Counted from the stretch's first letter, positions 17,301 through 25,506 are shown. The stretch is DNA of 26,935 bases from ChocPot-Mid sp043804925 (GCA_043804925.1 JAZDIP010000065.1:1-26935), one strand, 5' to 3'. Numbers and translations are program-made. The notes: a model not told the origin generated them from the letters alone.

Positions 17301-17391
17301 TTCCCTGCAGAATTTTTCATCAGGTAATTATTTTGTTATTCTGGAGACGAAATATGGAGTATTTTTCAGGAGTTTGAATATTAAAAAGTAG
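14329..17391 (+). CDS. Secreted BNR/Ycf48-like repeat protein with FnIII domains and T9SS sorting domain
   Basis: The 1020-residue exported protein begins with a signal peptide (MKNSIYTSLIVVLILLTCSQSFC). Residues of about 50-630 are propeller-type repeats with the recurring pattern LYAGTxxGxxxSxDxGxxWxxxNxGL, as in sialidase BNR, VPS10 and Ycf48-like folds. Three FnIII-like units follow (about 640-730, 735-825 and 835-925), each ending in YYWRVxxxxxxxxxxWSEIFxFTT. The last 80 residues (from FELTPNPAQKLVNI) fit a type A C-terminal sorting domain of the type IX secretion system, with a final FFRSLNIKK. It should be secreted or attached to the cell surface. GTG 14329 is the start, with AAAGGTG a few bases upstream. 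No protease or glycosidase catalytic motif is evident, so a binding role is likely but unproven. Confidence 0.9.
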   Translation: MKNSIYTSLIVVLILLTCSQSFCGELSKVGGLSTYKKGTGQILNTESKRTEKQLVSADYWEQIPGPYGGIIISLASYQNILYAGTMGGSVYKSTDFGDNWIFIGENLPFLDVQKVLFYGGRLFVSNKEYGIYFTEDDGLNWTPLNNGLKNIQVTSMVELDGNLFCSTYGGGIFASTNKGDTWVEKNAGLNNKFVNQLTLYRGGLYLATNQGIFISGNYAESWGTFKSTGSYMYIAVNEQNIFIASNYQIWMTSNNGLVWDLADSYVLGYGIIYSLYSTGPYILAGRSAGVFVSTYNGGQWVNVHSELPMIRVYSLLNFNNFVYAGTSKGIFYSNDYGGRWNESNNGLLNERVLSILIDNNIMYAGLQDNGVIMSTDYGITWTDLNLGYRRVSYLFKDLNGLWVISNDSLLLTSNNGITWEYRNYGLEGNKIHFFKQYKNEFYAGTDDGLYFSTNLGLNWLVKTHFLRQKQIKDFYVDNNDDVYLATDDKIYLSRDNAVTWIPSSDGMKSYNITKITGNDSCLVAGSQPEPQFDAEIYVSYDGARTWISTDFKFEDQYIHDINISGKSVFVSVKNTGTDECTGVLYSSNSGKSWNEFNEGLTVKDVRDLAIHDNIIYAASYGQSLFKREIPEPLPMPVLLYPANDAKKIFTQPVLDWETIDGAETYNIEIGDSYNNFDKHIISDFSSTISQLQIPEKILDFQKTYYWRVNFVKNTRTSDWSEIFNFTTESEQPTITNLISPANNSSDVTVLTVFGWEQLDNVSEYILQVSESELFDTNVLEVSVIQNSYTAPKGKLDFNRKYYWRVRAIINGYERDWSEIFDFTTMTLNLVSPQLVYPLDNALDIPLSTFFEWEEVANADEYILNISEDSQFTVILLSDTLNTTILNVTEGILNWETDYYWRVKSKFLDYESEWSSARKFKTTYEVFVEDDLLISPINFELTPNPAQKLVNINLLLPFSGQLKIYLLNIIGSKLYEKVFDYDNAYSNATISVSLQNFSSGNYFVILETKYGVFFRSLNIKK

Positions 17392-17427
17392 ATTATCTTT
17401 AACTTAGATTTTAATGTTTTTGTGCTT

Positions 17428-19656
17428 ATGCAAGAAACAACAAAAGAAAAAATCAGTGAGTTGCAGTATATCAAAGGTGTAGGTCCTGTGAAAGCAAAAG
17501 CTTTGCTTTCAGAAGGGATAAAAACCTATAATGACCTTATAAATTTTTTTCCGAGGGATTATATAGACAGGGATTTGGTTGCTAATCTCAAAGCTTTGTC
17601 AGTCAAACTCAGACAAGAAGATTTGATTTTTGAGGGAGCTGATATTAGCTCGATAAACCTAAAAAATGAAACTACTGTTATTGCAAGAATTATTGATAAG
17701 AAGGAGCACAAATGGGGTAAAAACCGAAAAATGCTCAAATTAAAACTTAGTGATGAAACCGGAATTGCAAATATTATATTTTGGAATTTTTCGGATTATT
17801 ATGCCAAGATTTATGAAGTTGGTGAGCAAATAGTTGTAAGCGGGAGACCAATGTTGGATGATTACGGTAAAATCATTTTTATTCATCCCGAAATCGAAAA
17901 ATTCGATGCAGAAGACGAAAAGCTATTCAGAGCAGGAGGCATTCTTCCTATTTATAGATTGTCTCAAAACATGAGAAACGCCAAATGGACGATGAGAGCT
18001 TTGCGTCATGCAATGAGTGTAGCTCTGGACAAAGAAGTTAATCATGTTCAAGAAACTTTGCCTGGCTACCTACTTAAAAAACTAAATTTTCCGGTTAAAC
18101 AGGAAACAATAAGAAATCTACACTTTCCGGAATCACATGAAAGTATTGCGATTGCAAAACGAAGAATGAAGTTCGAAGAAATATTTTACTTTGAATTGTT
18201 CCTTGCTGTCCGTCACAAGAATGTGCAGATTAGGGAAAACGGTTATATAATGAATCCAAAAAGTAACAAAGCCCGGAAGCTTTATGAATCACTTCCATTT
18301 GAATTAACAAAAGACCAAAAGAAAGTAATTAAGGAAATCACAGATGATTTAAAAAGTGGAAAGGCAATGAATAGATTGCTTCAGGGAGATGTAGGTTCAG
18401 GCAAGACAATAGTGGCTTTATTAAATATGCTTGTGGCAATTGACAATGGATGCCAGACTGCAATAATGGCTCCAACCGAGATTCTTGCAGAACAGCATTT
18501 CAACACAATTAAAAAATTTCTAATAGATACTGATATAAATATTGTTCAATTGCTTGGTGGTCAGAGGAAGAAAGCAAGAGCCAAAATTCTTGAGGATATT
18601 TCAACAGGAAAAGCGAATATAATAGTTGGGACACATGCTTTATTTGAAAGTGATATTGTTTACAACAAACTTGGTTTTGTAATTATTGATGAACAGCACA
18701 GATTCGGTGTTGCACAAAGAGCAAACCTCAAATCATTGGCGAAAGTTTCATTTTCAGGACAGGAAGTTGTACCGCATATTTTGGTTATGACAGCAACACC
18801 GATTCCAAGAACCTTGTCGTTAACACTATATGGAGACCTCGATGTATCGGTTATCCGGGAAATGCCAAAGAACAGGAAACCTGTGAAAACAAAAGTCGTT
18901 TTCGAAAGCAGGGTAAACGAAGTGTTTAATTTTATAAAGGAACATGTTAAAAAAGGTTCACAAGCATTTATTGTCTATCCCCTTGTTGAAAAATCAGAGA
19001 AGATGGAGCTTAAGGCGGCTACGGTTCAATATGAAAAAATAAAGAACGAAATATTTCCCGAATTAAAATGCGGATTGCTACACGGACAAATGTTTTGGTA
19101 TGAAAAGGAAGATGCAATGCGGGCATTCCTCAATAAAGAATTTGATATTCTTATTGCTACTACTGTTGTTGAAGTTGGTATTGACATTCCAAATGCAACA
19201 ATAATGCTAATTGAAAATGCAGAGAGGTTTGGGCTTTCGCAACTACATCAATTACGTGGAAGAGTAGGAAGGGGAGAAAATCAATCATATTGTTTCCTGA
19301 GCACAAAAGATAACTTCTTATATGCTATGAGACGTAGTGATGATATTATAAATGAAAGAAAAGCGGTTATTGTACGTCTCAAAACAATGGAGCAAACAAC
19401 AGACGGTTTTGAAATTTCTGAAGTGGATTTAAAATTAAGAGGACCCGGAGATTTCCTCGGAACCCGGCAATCCGGACTTCCAACTTTCAATTTTATTGAC
19501 TTGGTTACAGATGGAGATATTATATCCGAAGCAAGACAGGACGCCTATTCAATTATTGAAAAAGATTCTCAGTTAAGGAAACCGGAAAATAATATGATAA
19601 GAAATGAGTTTATTAAACTTTATCGTAAGAATGAAATTTATTTTGATATAGCTTGA
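17428..19656 (+). CDS. recG: ATP-dependent DNA helicase RecG
   Basis: RecG regresses stalled replication forks and processes Holliday junctions. The 742 residues carry an N-terminal helical segment with IKGVGPVKAKAL and an OB-fold wedge domain (about 80-160). Next come the helicase motifs LLQGDVGSGKT (Walker A, about 317-327), APTEILAEQH, IIDEQHRFGV (motif II as DEQH, about 419-428) and MTATPIPRTLSL. The RecG-specific C-terminal LRGRVGRGENQSYC and LRGPGDFLGTRQSG segments complete the family signature. I prefer ATG 17428 over GTG 17422, two codons earlier; neither has a clear ribosome site. The gene begins 36 bases after the secreted BNR protein. It runs into the methyltransferase gene, whose alternative TTG start overlaps the recG stop codon. 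Confidence 0.97.
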   Translation: MQETTKEKISELQYIKGVGPVKAKALLSEGIKTYNDLINFFPRDYIDRDLVANLKALSVKLRQEDLIFEGADISSINLKNETTVIARIIDKKEHKWGKNRKMLKLKLSDETGIANIIFWNFSDYYAKIYEVGEQIVVSGRPMLDDYGKIIFIHPEIEKFDAEDEKLFRAGGILPIYRLSQNMRNAKWTMRALRHAMSVALDKEVNHVQETLPGYLLKKLNFPVKQETIRNLHFPESHESIAIAKRRMKFEEIFYFELFLAVRHKNVQIRENGYIMNPKSNKARKLYESLPFELTKDQKKVIKEITDDLKSGKAMNRLLQGDVGSGKTIVALLNMLVAIDNGCQTAIMAPTEILAEQHFNTIKKFLIDTDINIVQLLGGQRKKARAKILEDISTGKANIIVGTHALFESDIVYNKLGFVIIDEQHRFGVAQRANLKSLAKVSFSGQEVVPHILVMTATPIPRTLSLTLYGDLDVSVIREMPKNRKPVKTKVVFESRVNEVFNFIKEHVKKGSQAFIVYPLVEKSEKMELKAATVQYEKIKNEIFPELKCGLLHGQMFWYEKEDAMRAFLNKEFDILIATTVVEVGIDIPNATIMLIENAERFGLSQLHQLRGRVGRGENQSYCFLSTKDNFLYAMRRSDDIINERKAVIVRLKTMEQTTDGFEISEVDLKLRGPGDFLGTRQSGLPTFNFIDLVTDGDIISEARQDAYSIIEKDSQLRKPENNMIRNEFIKLYRKNEIYFDIA

Positions 19657-19664
19657 CAAAAAAT

Positions 19665-20261
19665 ATGTTAGAAATGTGGAACAGCAGATATGACAATGCT
19701 GAATATATATACGGTGCAGAGCCGAATATTTTTTTTAAAAATTTTATTGATAAAGAAAAACCGGGTAAAATATTATTAGCTGCAGAGGGCGAAGGCCGGA
19801 ATGCGGTATATGCTGCAAAAAAGGATTGGGAGTGTTTTGCTTTTGATTATAGTATAAAGGCAAGGGAAAAAGCTTTGCTCTTAGCTCAAAAAGCAAACGT
19901 CCTCATTAATTATAAAGTTCAATCATTTGAAGATTTGGAGATTATTCCCGATTTTTACGATGTTGCAGCGCTGTTGTTTGCACATATTCAACATGGATTC
20001 AGAAATGAAGTTCACCGTAAGGTAGTTCAGTCAATTAAATCGGGTGGAGTCATCATTTTGGAGGCATTTTCAAAAAAACAGATTGATTTTAATTCCGGTG
20101 GTCCTAAGGATATTAATATGTTGTATTCAACTGATGAATTACAAGAAGATTTCCAAGACCTTGATATTATCTTGATTAATGAGAAAAATCTTTACTTAAA
20201 TGAAGGCAGCTATCATGTCGGGGAAGCTTGTGTTATTGAATTAATTGCAAGAAAGAGATAA
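19665..20261 (+). CDS. Class I SAM-dependent methyltransferase (TehB-like)
   Basis: The 198-residue protein opens with the WNSRYDNAEYIYGAEPN segment typical of the TehB/thiopurine-like methyltransferase group. The SAM-binding motif I is ILLAAEGEGRNAVYAA; this subgroup uses AEGEG in place of the classic LGCGxG. It is followed by an acidic FDYS (motif II) and DVAALLFAHIQ (motif IV region). The C-terminus has GGVIILEAFS and a YSTDELQEDF segment, both standard for the group. The substrate is unknown; homologues have been linked to tellurite or small-molecule detoxification, but this is not readable here. A TTG at 19653 would overlap the recG stop (TTGA) and add four residues; I prefer ATG 19665. 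The gene stops one base before the M50 protease start, so recG, this gene and the protease probably share a message. Confidence 0.88.
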   Translation: MLEMWNSRYDNAEYIYGAEPNIFFKNFIDKEKPGKILLAAEGEGRNAVYAAKKDWECFAFDYSIKAREKALLLAQKANVLINYKVQSFEDLEIIPDFYDVAALLFAHIQHGFRNEVHRKVVQSIKSGGVIILEAFSKKQIDFNSGGPKDINMLYSTDELQEDFQDLDIILINEKNLYLNEGSYHVGEACVIELIARKR

Positions 20262-20262
20262 T

Positions 20263-20961
20263 ATGGATGATAAAAATAAAAGATTATTTGTTATAGCGGC
20301 ATTCGCAATATTGACGATAATAATCTGGCAGGTACCCGGCGGTTATTATATTTTATACCCATTTACCATTCTCGGGACTTGGTTTCATGAAATGGGACAT
20401 GGATTAACGGCATTGTTGTTTGGAGGAGATTTTTATTATATAAAAATTCAGCCCGATGGTTCAGGTATAGCTGTATATGCCGGTGCCTTATATCTTGGGA
20501 ATTTTGGACGGGCTTTCGTTGCAGCTGGAGGTCCTTTCGGTCCGACAATAGCAGGTGCATTGATTATAGCGGCTACAAAGAAAGAAAAAATTTCTTTTTA
20601 TTTATTACCTGCTTTAGGAATAATCTTATTATTATCGGTATTATTTTATATTCGTTCTTTTTTTGGTATTATGATTATAACCTTATTCGGGATTATTTTT
20701 TTATATATTTCTTTTAAAACCGATACTAAATGGAAATTGTTGACTTTGCAATTGTTGGGTGTGCAATCATGTCTTTCTGTTTATATGAATATTGGATATC
20801 TCTTTTCCAAAGGTGCAAATATCGGTGGTAAGCAGTATCTTTCCGATACCGGTGTTATGGAAAACGCTTTAGTTTTACCTTATTGGTTTTGGGGAATAAT
20901 GATAATTATTTTTTCAATTTTTCTTATCTTTAAAAGTTTGAGATATGTTTTTTCTGAATAA
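20263..20961 (+). CDS. M50-type integral membrane metallopeptidase
   Basis: The 232-residue, strongly hydrophobic protein has about six membrane segments. Its zinc site is HEMGH (His42, Glu43, His46) within TWFHEMGHGLTALLFGG. It continues with AAGGPFGPTIAGALII, the pattern of the Peptidase_M50B group related to site-2 proteases. Such enzymes cut substrates within or next to the membrane, but many M50B members are uncharacterised. The C-terminal aspartate motif of classic S2P is not obvious. I start at ATG 20263, one base after the methyltransferase stop, with an AAGAAAGAGA purine stretch as ribosome site. A longer frame from TTG 20245 would overlap that gene by 17 bases. An A/T-rich run TTTATTAAG-TTTATAAAT follows the stop codon. 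Confidence 0.85.
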   Translation: MDDKNKRLFVIAAFAILTIIIWQVPGGYYILYPFTILGTWFHEMGHGLTALLFGGDFYYIKIQPDGSGIAVYAGALYLGNFGRAFVAAGGPFGPTIAGALIIAATKKEKISFYLLPALGIILLLSVLFYIRSFFGIMIITLFGIIFLYISFKTDTKWKLLTLQLLGVQSCLSVYMNIGYLFSKGANIGGKQYLSDTGVMENALVLPYWFWGIMIIIFSIFLIFKSLRYVFSE

Positions 20962-20988
20962 AGTTTATTAAGTTTATAAATTTAAATT

Positions 20989-21076
20989 CTCTGTAATGAA
21001 TGTCTTTACTGTAAAAGCAGGAATTATCAAGAATAAGAAAAATTGATTTTTACAGAGGCAGAAATGACTTAGGAGG
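20989..21076 (+). promoter_or_regulatory. Possible structured leader before the S9 peptidase gene
   Basis: Two 8-bp perfect inverted repeats share one 3' arm. CTCTGTAA (20989-20996) pairs with TTACAGAG (21050-21057). CTGTAAAA (21009-21016) pairs with TTTTACAG (21048-21055). The two stems are mutually exclusive. They are followed by ATG-ACT-TAG (21064-21072), and a perfect AGGAGG (21071-21076) overlaps that stop codon. No start codon lies at normal distance after AGGAGG; the annotated peptidase ATG is 48 bases further on. A regulatory leader is inference. Confidence 0.3.
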
Positions 21077-21124
21077 TTTTTAAAAAGATAATTAAATATT
21101 TATAATATATTCACTGGTTTTATT

Positions 21125-23947
21125 ATGTTTCACTATTTGAAAATAAAAATGACAAAGAATTTAAAAAATTATTGGAAGAAAAAATCCGTATTGATAATTT
21201 TGATAACAATTCAAATTATCTTTTTCTTTTCGGTTTTGAATGCCGGGAAGAAATCTTTTACAATAGATGACGCCATGAAATTTCAGGTAATCAAATCATC
21301 GGCTATATCCGACAATGGAAGATGGGTTGCATACCATACTGAACCTGACAGGGGAAATCCTGTTACCTATGTCAAACTTTCCGAAGAATTTGAAAATGAT
21401 AAAGAATACAAAATTGATATGGGTACTTATCCAAAATTTTCAAATGATTCGAAATGGTTGGCAGCAATCGTCAAACCAAAAGATATTCAATTACTCAATG
21501 CCGAAAAGGATAAAAAGCCAAAAAATAACATGACTCTTTTAAATCTCGAATCCGGAGAAAAAACTGAGTTTGAAAATATTTCACGCTTTGTTTTTTCCGA
21601 AGATTCTAAATGGATGATATATGTAATTGATAAAGATAAAAACAAAAATGACACTGATAAGAAAAAGGATAAGGTAACCGGTAATGATATTGTTTTAAGG
21701 CATTTGGAAACTACTTCGGAATTACCAATTCATGACGTAACCCAATTTGCTTTTGACAGCTTGGGTAATTATTTGGTATATGTCATTGCCGGCACCGAAG
21801 GTAAAAGGAATGGAATTTACTATATAAAATTACAGGGATTATTCAATTTTCCCCAACATATCTTAAAAGCAGAAAAAACTCATTATTCGAATCTAACATG
21901 GAATGATGAATTTGGAATTTTGGCTTTTATTTCAGCCAAAGAAGATATAGAAGGAAATCCTGATTCATGCTCTTTAATGATGTGGAATAGCCGGCAAAAA
22001 GAATTAATGACAATTATTAACCCTTTAGATACTACAGACAAGGAACTTCCGGAAGGGTGGAAAATTCCTTTTAAAAATGAGTTGAAATGGACAAAAGACG
22101 GCAATCGTTTGTACTTTGGCCTGAAACCGGTAGCCGATACTTCCGACAAAGTCATTGAAGTAAAATACAACGATTCCAACTATTACAATATTGATTCAAT
22201 CTTAGCCAAACGGGATTTGGATTTGTGGCATTGGAATGATACCCGAATTAAAACACACGAAAAGATTTGGTGGAAAGAAAATAAAGACCGGATTTATCGC
22301 TCTGTTTATCATAACGACTTGAAGAAATTTATTTTTCTCGCTGATAATGATGTTTCGGATGTTGCCTTTACCGATAATCCCGATTTTACAATTGGAACCG
22401 ATGATAAACCTTATCTAAAAGAGATAACCTGGGACGGTTGGTTTAATGATTTGTACATAGTTAATTTAATAACCGGTCAAAAGAAAAAAATAGCTACAAA
22501 AATTGTTGAAAATGCAAGAATATCTCCAAAAGGGAATTTTATTATCTGGTTTGCCGATAAAAATTGGTATTCATATAATACTCATACTGATTCGACAGTA
22601 AATTTGACAGCAAATCTACCGGAATTACCTTTTTACGATAGAGAATATGACGAACCAAGCGATGCTCCCAGTTATGGATTTGGAGGTTGGCTTGAGAACG
22701 ATGCCGCAGTTTTACTATATGATGAATACGATATTTGGAAGTTCTATTTGGAAGGGGAAAGCTATTTGAATTTAACTGCCGCAGAAGGCAGATTTAACAA
22801 GGTAATTTATCGGGTTTTACATCTTGACCCTGAGAAAAAGTTCTTTTATCCCCGGGAAGAAGTTTTAATCAGTAGTTACAATTGGGCTGATAAAATCAAG
22901 GGTTTGGCAAGAATAAATATGTCGATTTTAGGAACTGAAAAAGTTGTCCTGGAGGATAAACGTATAGAGGTTCTTGATAAAGCCAAGGGGACATATAAAT
23001 TGCTTTATGTAAAACAAAAATACGATATGTTTCCCGATTTATGGGTTGCCGATTCAATGTTTACTTATCAAATTCAAGTAAGTAAAGTTCACCCTGAATT
23101 AGTTGAATTTAATTGGGGTAAAACAGAATTGCTCGATTGGGTAAGTTCAAAAGGAGACAGTTTAAGAGGTTGGATTATCAAACCGGATGATTTTGACCCG
23201 AAGAAGAAATACCCTATGTTGGTTTATTTCTATGATAGATTTTCGAATTACTACAATCAATTTTTTACTCCGAGAGTTGGACATAGACCTATATATCCTG
23301 TTTATACCGGTAAAGGATACTTGATTTTCCATCCGGATATAGTTTATACTCCCGGAAATCCGGGATATGATGCTACAGATTGTATAGTATCCGGAGTCAG
23401 GAGTTTGATTGGTAAAGGTTATGTTGATTCCAATGCAATTGGGATTCAAGGTCATTCATGGGGAGGATACCAGACTGCATTCATTATTACTCAGACGAAT
23501 TTGTTTGCGGCTGCAGTAGCCGGTGCTCCTGTAGGAAACATGACAAGTGCATATAGCGGTATACGTTGGGGAACAGGGCTTGCCCGTCAGTTTCAGTATG
23601 AAAAGTTTCAAAGCAGAATTGGAGGAAATCTCTGGGATTCATTGGATAATTATCTTAACAATTCCCCTATATTCCAAGCCCAAAAAATCAAAACCCCATT
23701 TATGCTGATGTTTGGCGACGAAGACTGGGCAGTGCCATGGGAGCAAGGTATAGAGCTATATTTGGCTATGAGACGCCTGAATAAAAATTGTATCTTTTTG
23801 CAATATAGGGGAGAGCCGCATTGGCCCGAAAAATATCCCAACCGTTTGGATTATGCAATTAAGATGCAGGAATTTTTTGACCATTACATTTTGAAAACAC
23901 CTGCTCCGGAATGGCTGACAAAAGGGATTGAATACAGGGGAAGGTAA
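21125..23947 (+). CDS. Secreted S9 family (prolyl oligopeptidase-like) serine peptidase
   Basis: The 940-residue protein has a basic start and a hydrophobic export segment (about 21-41, ending FFFSVLNAG), so it is periplasmic or outer-surface. The middle (about 50-640) is a beta-propeller rich in PD40-like strands, such as ISDNGRWVAYHTE and FVFSEDSKWMIYV. The C-terminal 250 residues are the alpha/beta-hydrolase domain. The catalytic triad is visible: Ser778 in GHSWGG, Asp867 in FGDEDWAVPW and His899 in RGEPHWPEK. The family cleaves peptides, often after proline or removing N-terminal dipeptides; the specificity here is unknown. ATG 21125 is the longest frame, but ATG 21149 gives a more ordinary signal peptide, and neither has a near Shine-Dalgarno site. 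It is separated from the M50 gene by 163 bases and converges on the PD40 gene. Confidence 0.92.
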   Translation: MFHYLKIKMTKNLKNYWKKKSVLIILITIQIIFFFSVLNAGKKSFTIDDAMKFQVIKSSAISDNGRWVAYHTEPDRGNPVTYVKLSEEFENDKEYKIDMGTYPKFSNDSKWLAAIVKPKDIQLLNAEKDKKPKNNMTLLNLESGEKTEFENISRFVFSEDSKWMIYVIDKDKNKNDTDKKKDKVTGNDIVLRHLETTSELPIHDVTQFAFDSLGNYLVYVIAGTEGKRNGIYYIKLQGLFNFPQHILKAEKTHYSNLTWNDEFGILAFISAKEDIEGNPDSCSLMMWNSRQKELMTIINPLDTTDKELPEGWKIPFKNELKWTKDGNRLYFGLKPVADTSDKVIEVKYNDSNYYNIDSILAKRDLDLWHWNDTRIKTHEKIWWKENKDRIYRSVYHNDLKKFIFLADNDVSDVAFTDNPDFTIGTDDKPYLKEITWDGWFNDLYIVNLITGQKKKIATKIVENARISPKGNFIIWFADKNWYSYNTHTDSTVNLTANLPELPFYDREYDEPSDAPSYGFGGWLENDAAVLLYDEYDIWKFYLEGESYLNLTAAEGRFNKVIYRVLHLDPEKKFFYPREEVLISSYNWADKIKGLARINMSILGTEKVVLEDKRIEVLDKAKGTYKLLYVKQKYDMFPDLWVADSMFTYQIQVSKVHPELVEFNWGKTELLDWVSSKGDSLRGWIIKPDDFDPKKKYPMLVYFYDRFSNYYNQFFTPRVGHRPIYPVYTGKGYLIFHPDIVYTPGNPGYDATDCIVSGVRSLIGKGYVDSNAIGIQGHSWGGYQTAFIITQTNLFAAAVAGAPVGNMTSAYSGIRWGTGLARQFQYEKFQSRIGGNLWDSLDNYLNNSPIFQAQKIKTPFMLMFGDEDWAVPWEQGIELYLAMRRLNKNCIFLQYRGEPHWPEKYPNRLDYAIKMQEFFDHYILKTPAPEWLTKGIEYRGR

Positions 23948-23970
23948 ATTTTATTTGGATAAATTAATAG

Positions 23971-24013
23971 CTGTCTCAATATTTGTTAAACATAACTGCA
24001 ATTATTGAGGCAG
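23971..24013. terminator. Hairpin between convergent genes, possible bidirectional terminator
   Basis: CTGTCTCAAT (23971-23980) pairs with ATTGAGGCAG (24004-24013) over ten positions, with one U-G pair on the plus strand, across a 23-base loop. It sits 23 bases after the S9 peptidase stop codon and six bases after the stop codon of the convergent gene. Only weak T-rich sequence follows on the plus strand, so terminator function is tentative. Confidence 0.4.
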
Positions 24014-24019
24014 TATTAT

Positions 24020-25291
24020 TTAAAACCTGCAGGTCATCAAATACAACCTGTTCCCAATACTTCCCAATGTTTCATAGGTGTTCGTACGCCAATTGAATCT
24101 TGGAGAAATAAGATTGTCAACCATCATTCCTGCATACATCTCATTGTTCTCAATATCCCGGACAATCATAGAAGTACTTGTAACGTAGCAAATTGTATTA
24201 CTTTCGGGTTTTTTTGCATAGTACCTGTCAAGTGAAATTTCATTATTCAGGGCGTATTTTCTGCCGTTGACATTAACAAAACAAAGAAAATCACAGCCGA
24301 TATAAAACAAATCTTCTCCATCGTGGGTAAATTCCGGAGTTCCCGTTTGTTCTTTTCCTCCTGTATATTCGGTATTGTTTAGTACGACAAATTCAACTTG
24401 ATGTAAATTAGCATTATAAGCAATCATCGGGAGGTATGGATGTAATACCAAGTTAGAGACATAATCATATCTATTGCCTATCAGTGGCTCATAAAAATCA
24501 TCAGAAATAAGAACAGCGACCTGCTTCCCGGATTGTTCAGAAGCCAAGAAACCGGCAACATTTCCTTTTAAATTGATAGCAGTTTCGAATATTCCGGTAT
24601 AATTTTCAGAAATGGATTCATCATCCTTGAAAATTTCCCAAAGGTCATAGGAACGGCAAGCCCATAGCATTTTTGAGTCATACCAAAAACCGATTGGCTT
24701 AATTTCATCGTAGACATTTGTTTCAATACCGTTAATATTCAGAGAATATCCACTGCCTCTATTTGAAATCCAAGCGTATTTTTCACCATTCCGGCTTAAA
24801 TATATTTTAGGATTATTTTCATAATCCCGTTGATAAGCTCTGATTTTTTTATCACCTACTACAATAAGCTCTTCAAAACCTTCAAAATATGAATAAACAA
24901 CCTTTTGAGAATTAGGACTAAATTCAATTTGACCAACATCACTGCCTGGTATGGGTATAATGGTATCATTCATATTCAAAAACCATTGTGTATTATTTTT
25001 AGCAAAAAAAGCCCAACGCATACCGTCAGGTGAAAATACAAGTTGTCTTAACTCTTTATAATCATTGGAAGGATGACCATTGATAATCAATCTGTAATTT
25101 TCAGTGAAAGGTTCGGTAATAGCCCACCAGTTCTTAGTAGTATCCATACCAAAAGTAACGAGTTGTTCTGAACCATCAAGCAACATATAATCATAACAGT
25201 GTTGTTGTGCTTTGGCATTAGTTGTCACAATAAACACTATTGCTATGAGAAATATTTTTTTCAGATATTTTATCTTATCTTTTTTATCCAT
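24020..25291 (-). CDS. Secreted PD40/TolB-like beta-propeller protein, function unknown
   Basis: The 423-residue protein starts with a signal peptide (KKIFLIAIVFIVTTNAKA, likely cut before QQ). Repeated PD40-type strands of the form LxFSPDGxxxAFxxxxxxxxxLxxNG follow, for example LVFSPDGMRWAFFAK, IEFSPNSQKVVYSYF, IYLSRNGEKYAWIS and PEFTHDGEDLFYIG. These predict a beta-propeller like the TolB C-terminal domain or the propeller of S9 peptidases. No catalytic motif, TolB N-terminal domain, lipobox or T9SS sorting domain is visible. It converges with the S9 peptidase gene and is divergent from fbaB. I do not recognise a named family, and a role in binding is only a guess from fold. Confidence 0.75.
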   Translation of the reverse strand: MDKKDKIKYLKKIFLIAIVFIVTTNAKAQQHCYDYMLLDGSEQLVTFGMDTTKNWWAITEPFTENYRLIINGHPSNDYKELRQLVFSPDGMRWAFFAKNNTQWFLNMNDTIIPIPGSDVGQIEFSPNSQKVVYSYFEGFEELIVVGDKKIRAYQRDYENNPKIYLSRNGEKYAWISNRGSGYSLNINGIETNVYDEIKPIGFWYDSKMLWACRSYDLWEIFKDDESISENYTGIFETAINLKGNVAGFLASEQSGKQVAVLISDDFYEPLIGNRYDYVSNLVLHPYLPMIAYNANLHQVEFVVLNNTEYTGGKEQTGTPEFTHDGEDLFYIGCDFLCFVNVNGRKYALNNEISLDRYYAKKPESNTICYVTSTSMIVRDIENNEMYAGMMVDNLISPRFNWRTNTYETLGSIGNRLYLMTCRF

Positions 25292-25342
25292 AACGAAATA
25301 TATGATTTTTTTTCTTAACTAAAAATTAATACGAAAAAATAA

Positions 25343-25373
25343 TTTCTTATTGTATAGCTAAGTATTATATTTG
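25343..25373 (+). promoter_or_regulatory. Possible Bacteroidota-type promoter of fbaB
   Basis: TATATTTG at 25366-25373 matches the TAnnTTTG -7 consensus of Bacteroidota, with TTTC (one mismatch to TTTG) 19 bases upstream at 25343-25346. The leader would be about 130 bases and contain the 9-bp repeats. In such AT-rich DNA a chance match is plausible. Confidence 0.2.
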
Positions 25374-25386
25374 TATTATAACTCTA

Positions 25387-25431
25387 TTTAATAAATTTAA
25401 TAAGTTTAATGAGTTTAATGAGTTTAATAAG
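25387..25431. repeat. Five tandem copies of a 9-bp repeat, TTTAATRAG
   Basis: Units are TTTAATAAA, TTTAATAAG, TTTAATGAG, TTTAATGAG and TTTAATAAG, end to end, in the 215-base gap between the divergent PD40 gene and fbaB. One more exact unit (TTTAATAAG, 26574-26582) lies just after the fbaB stop codon, and related units follow the M50 protease stop (20964-20981). The rest of the gap is AT-rich. Confidence 0.9.
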
Positions 25432-25506
25432 TTGATGTTTATAAATTATGACGATGGCAATAAATTTTCAAGATAAATATTTAATAATTATTTAAGGAGT
25501 ACAGTT

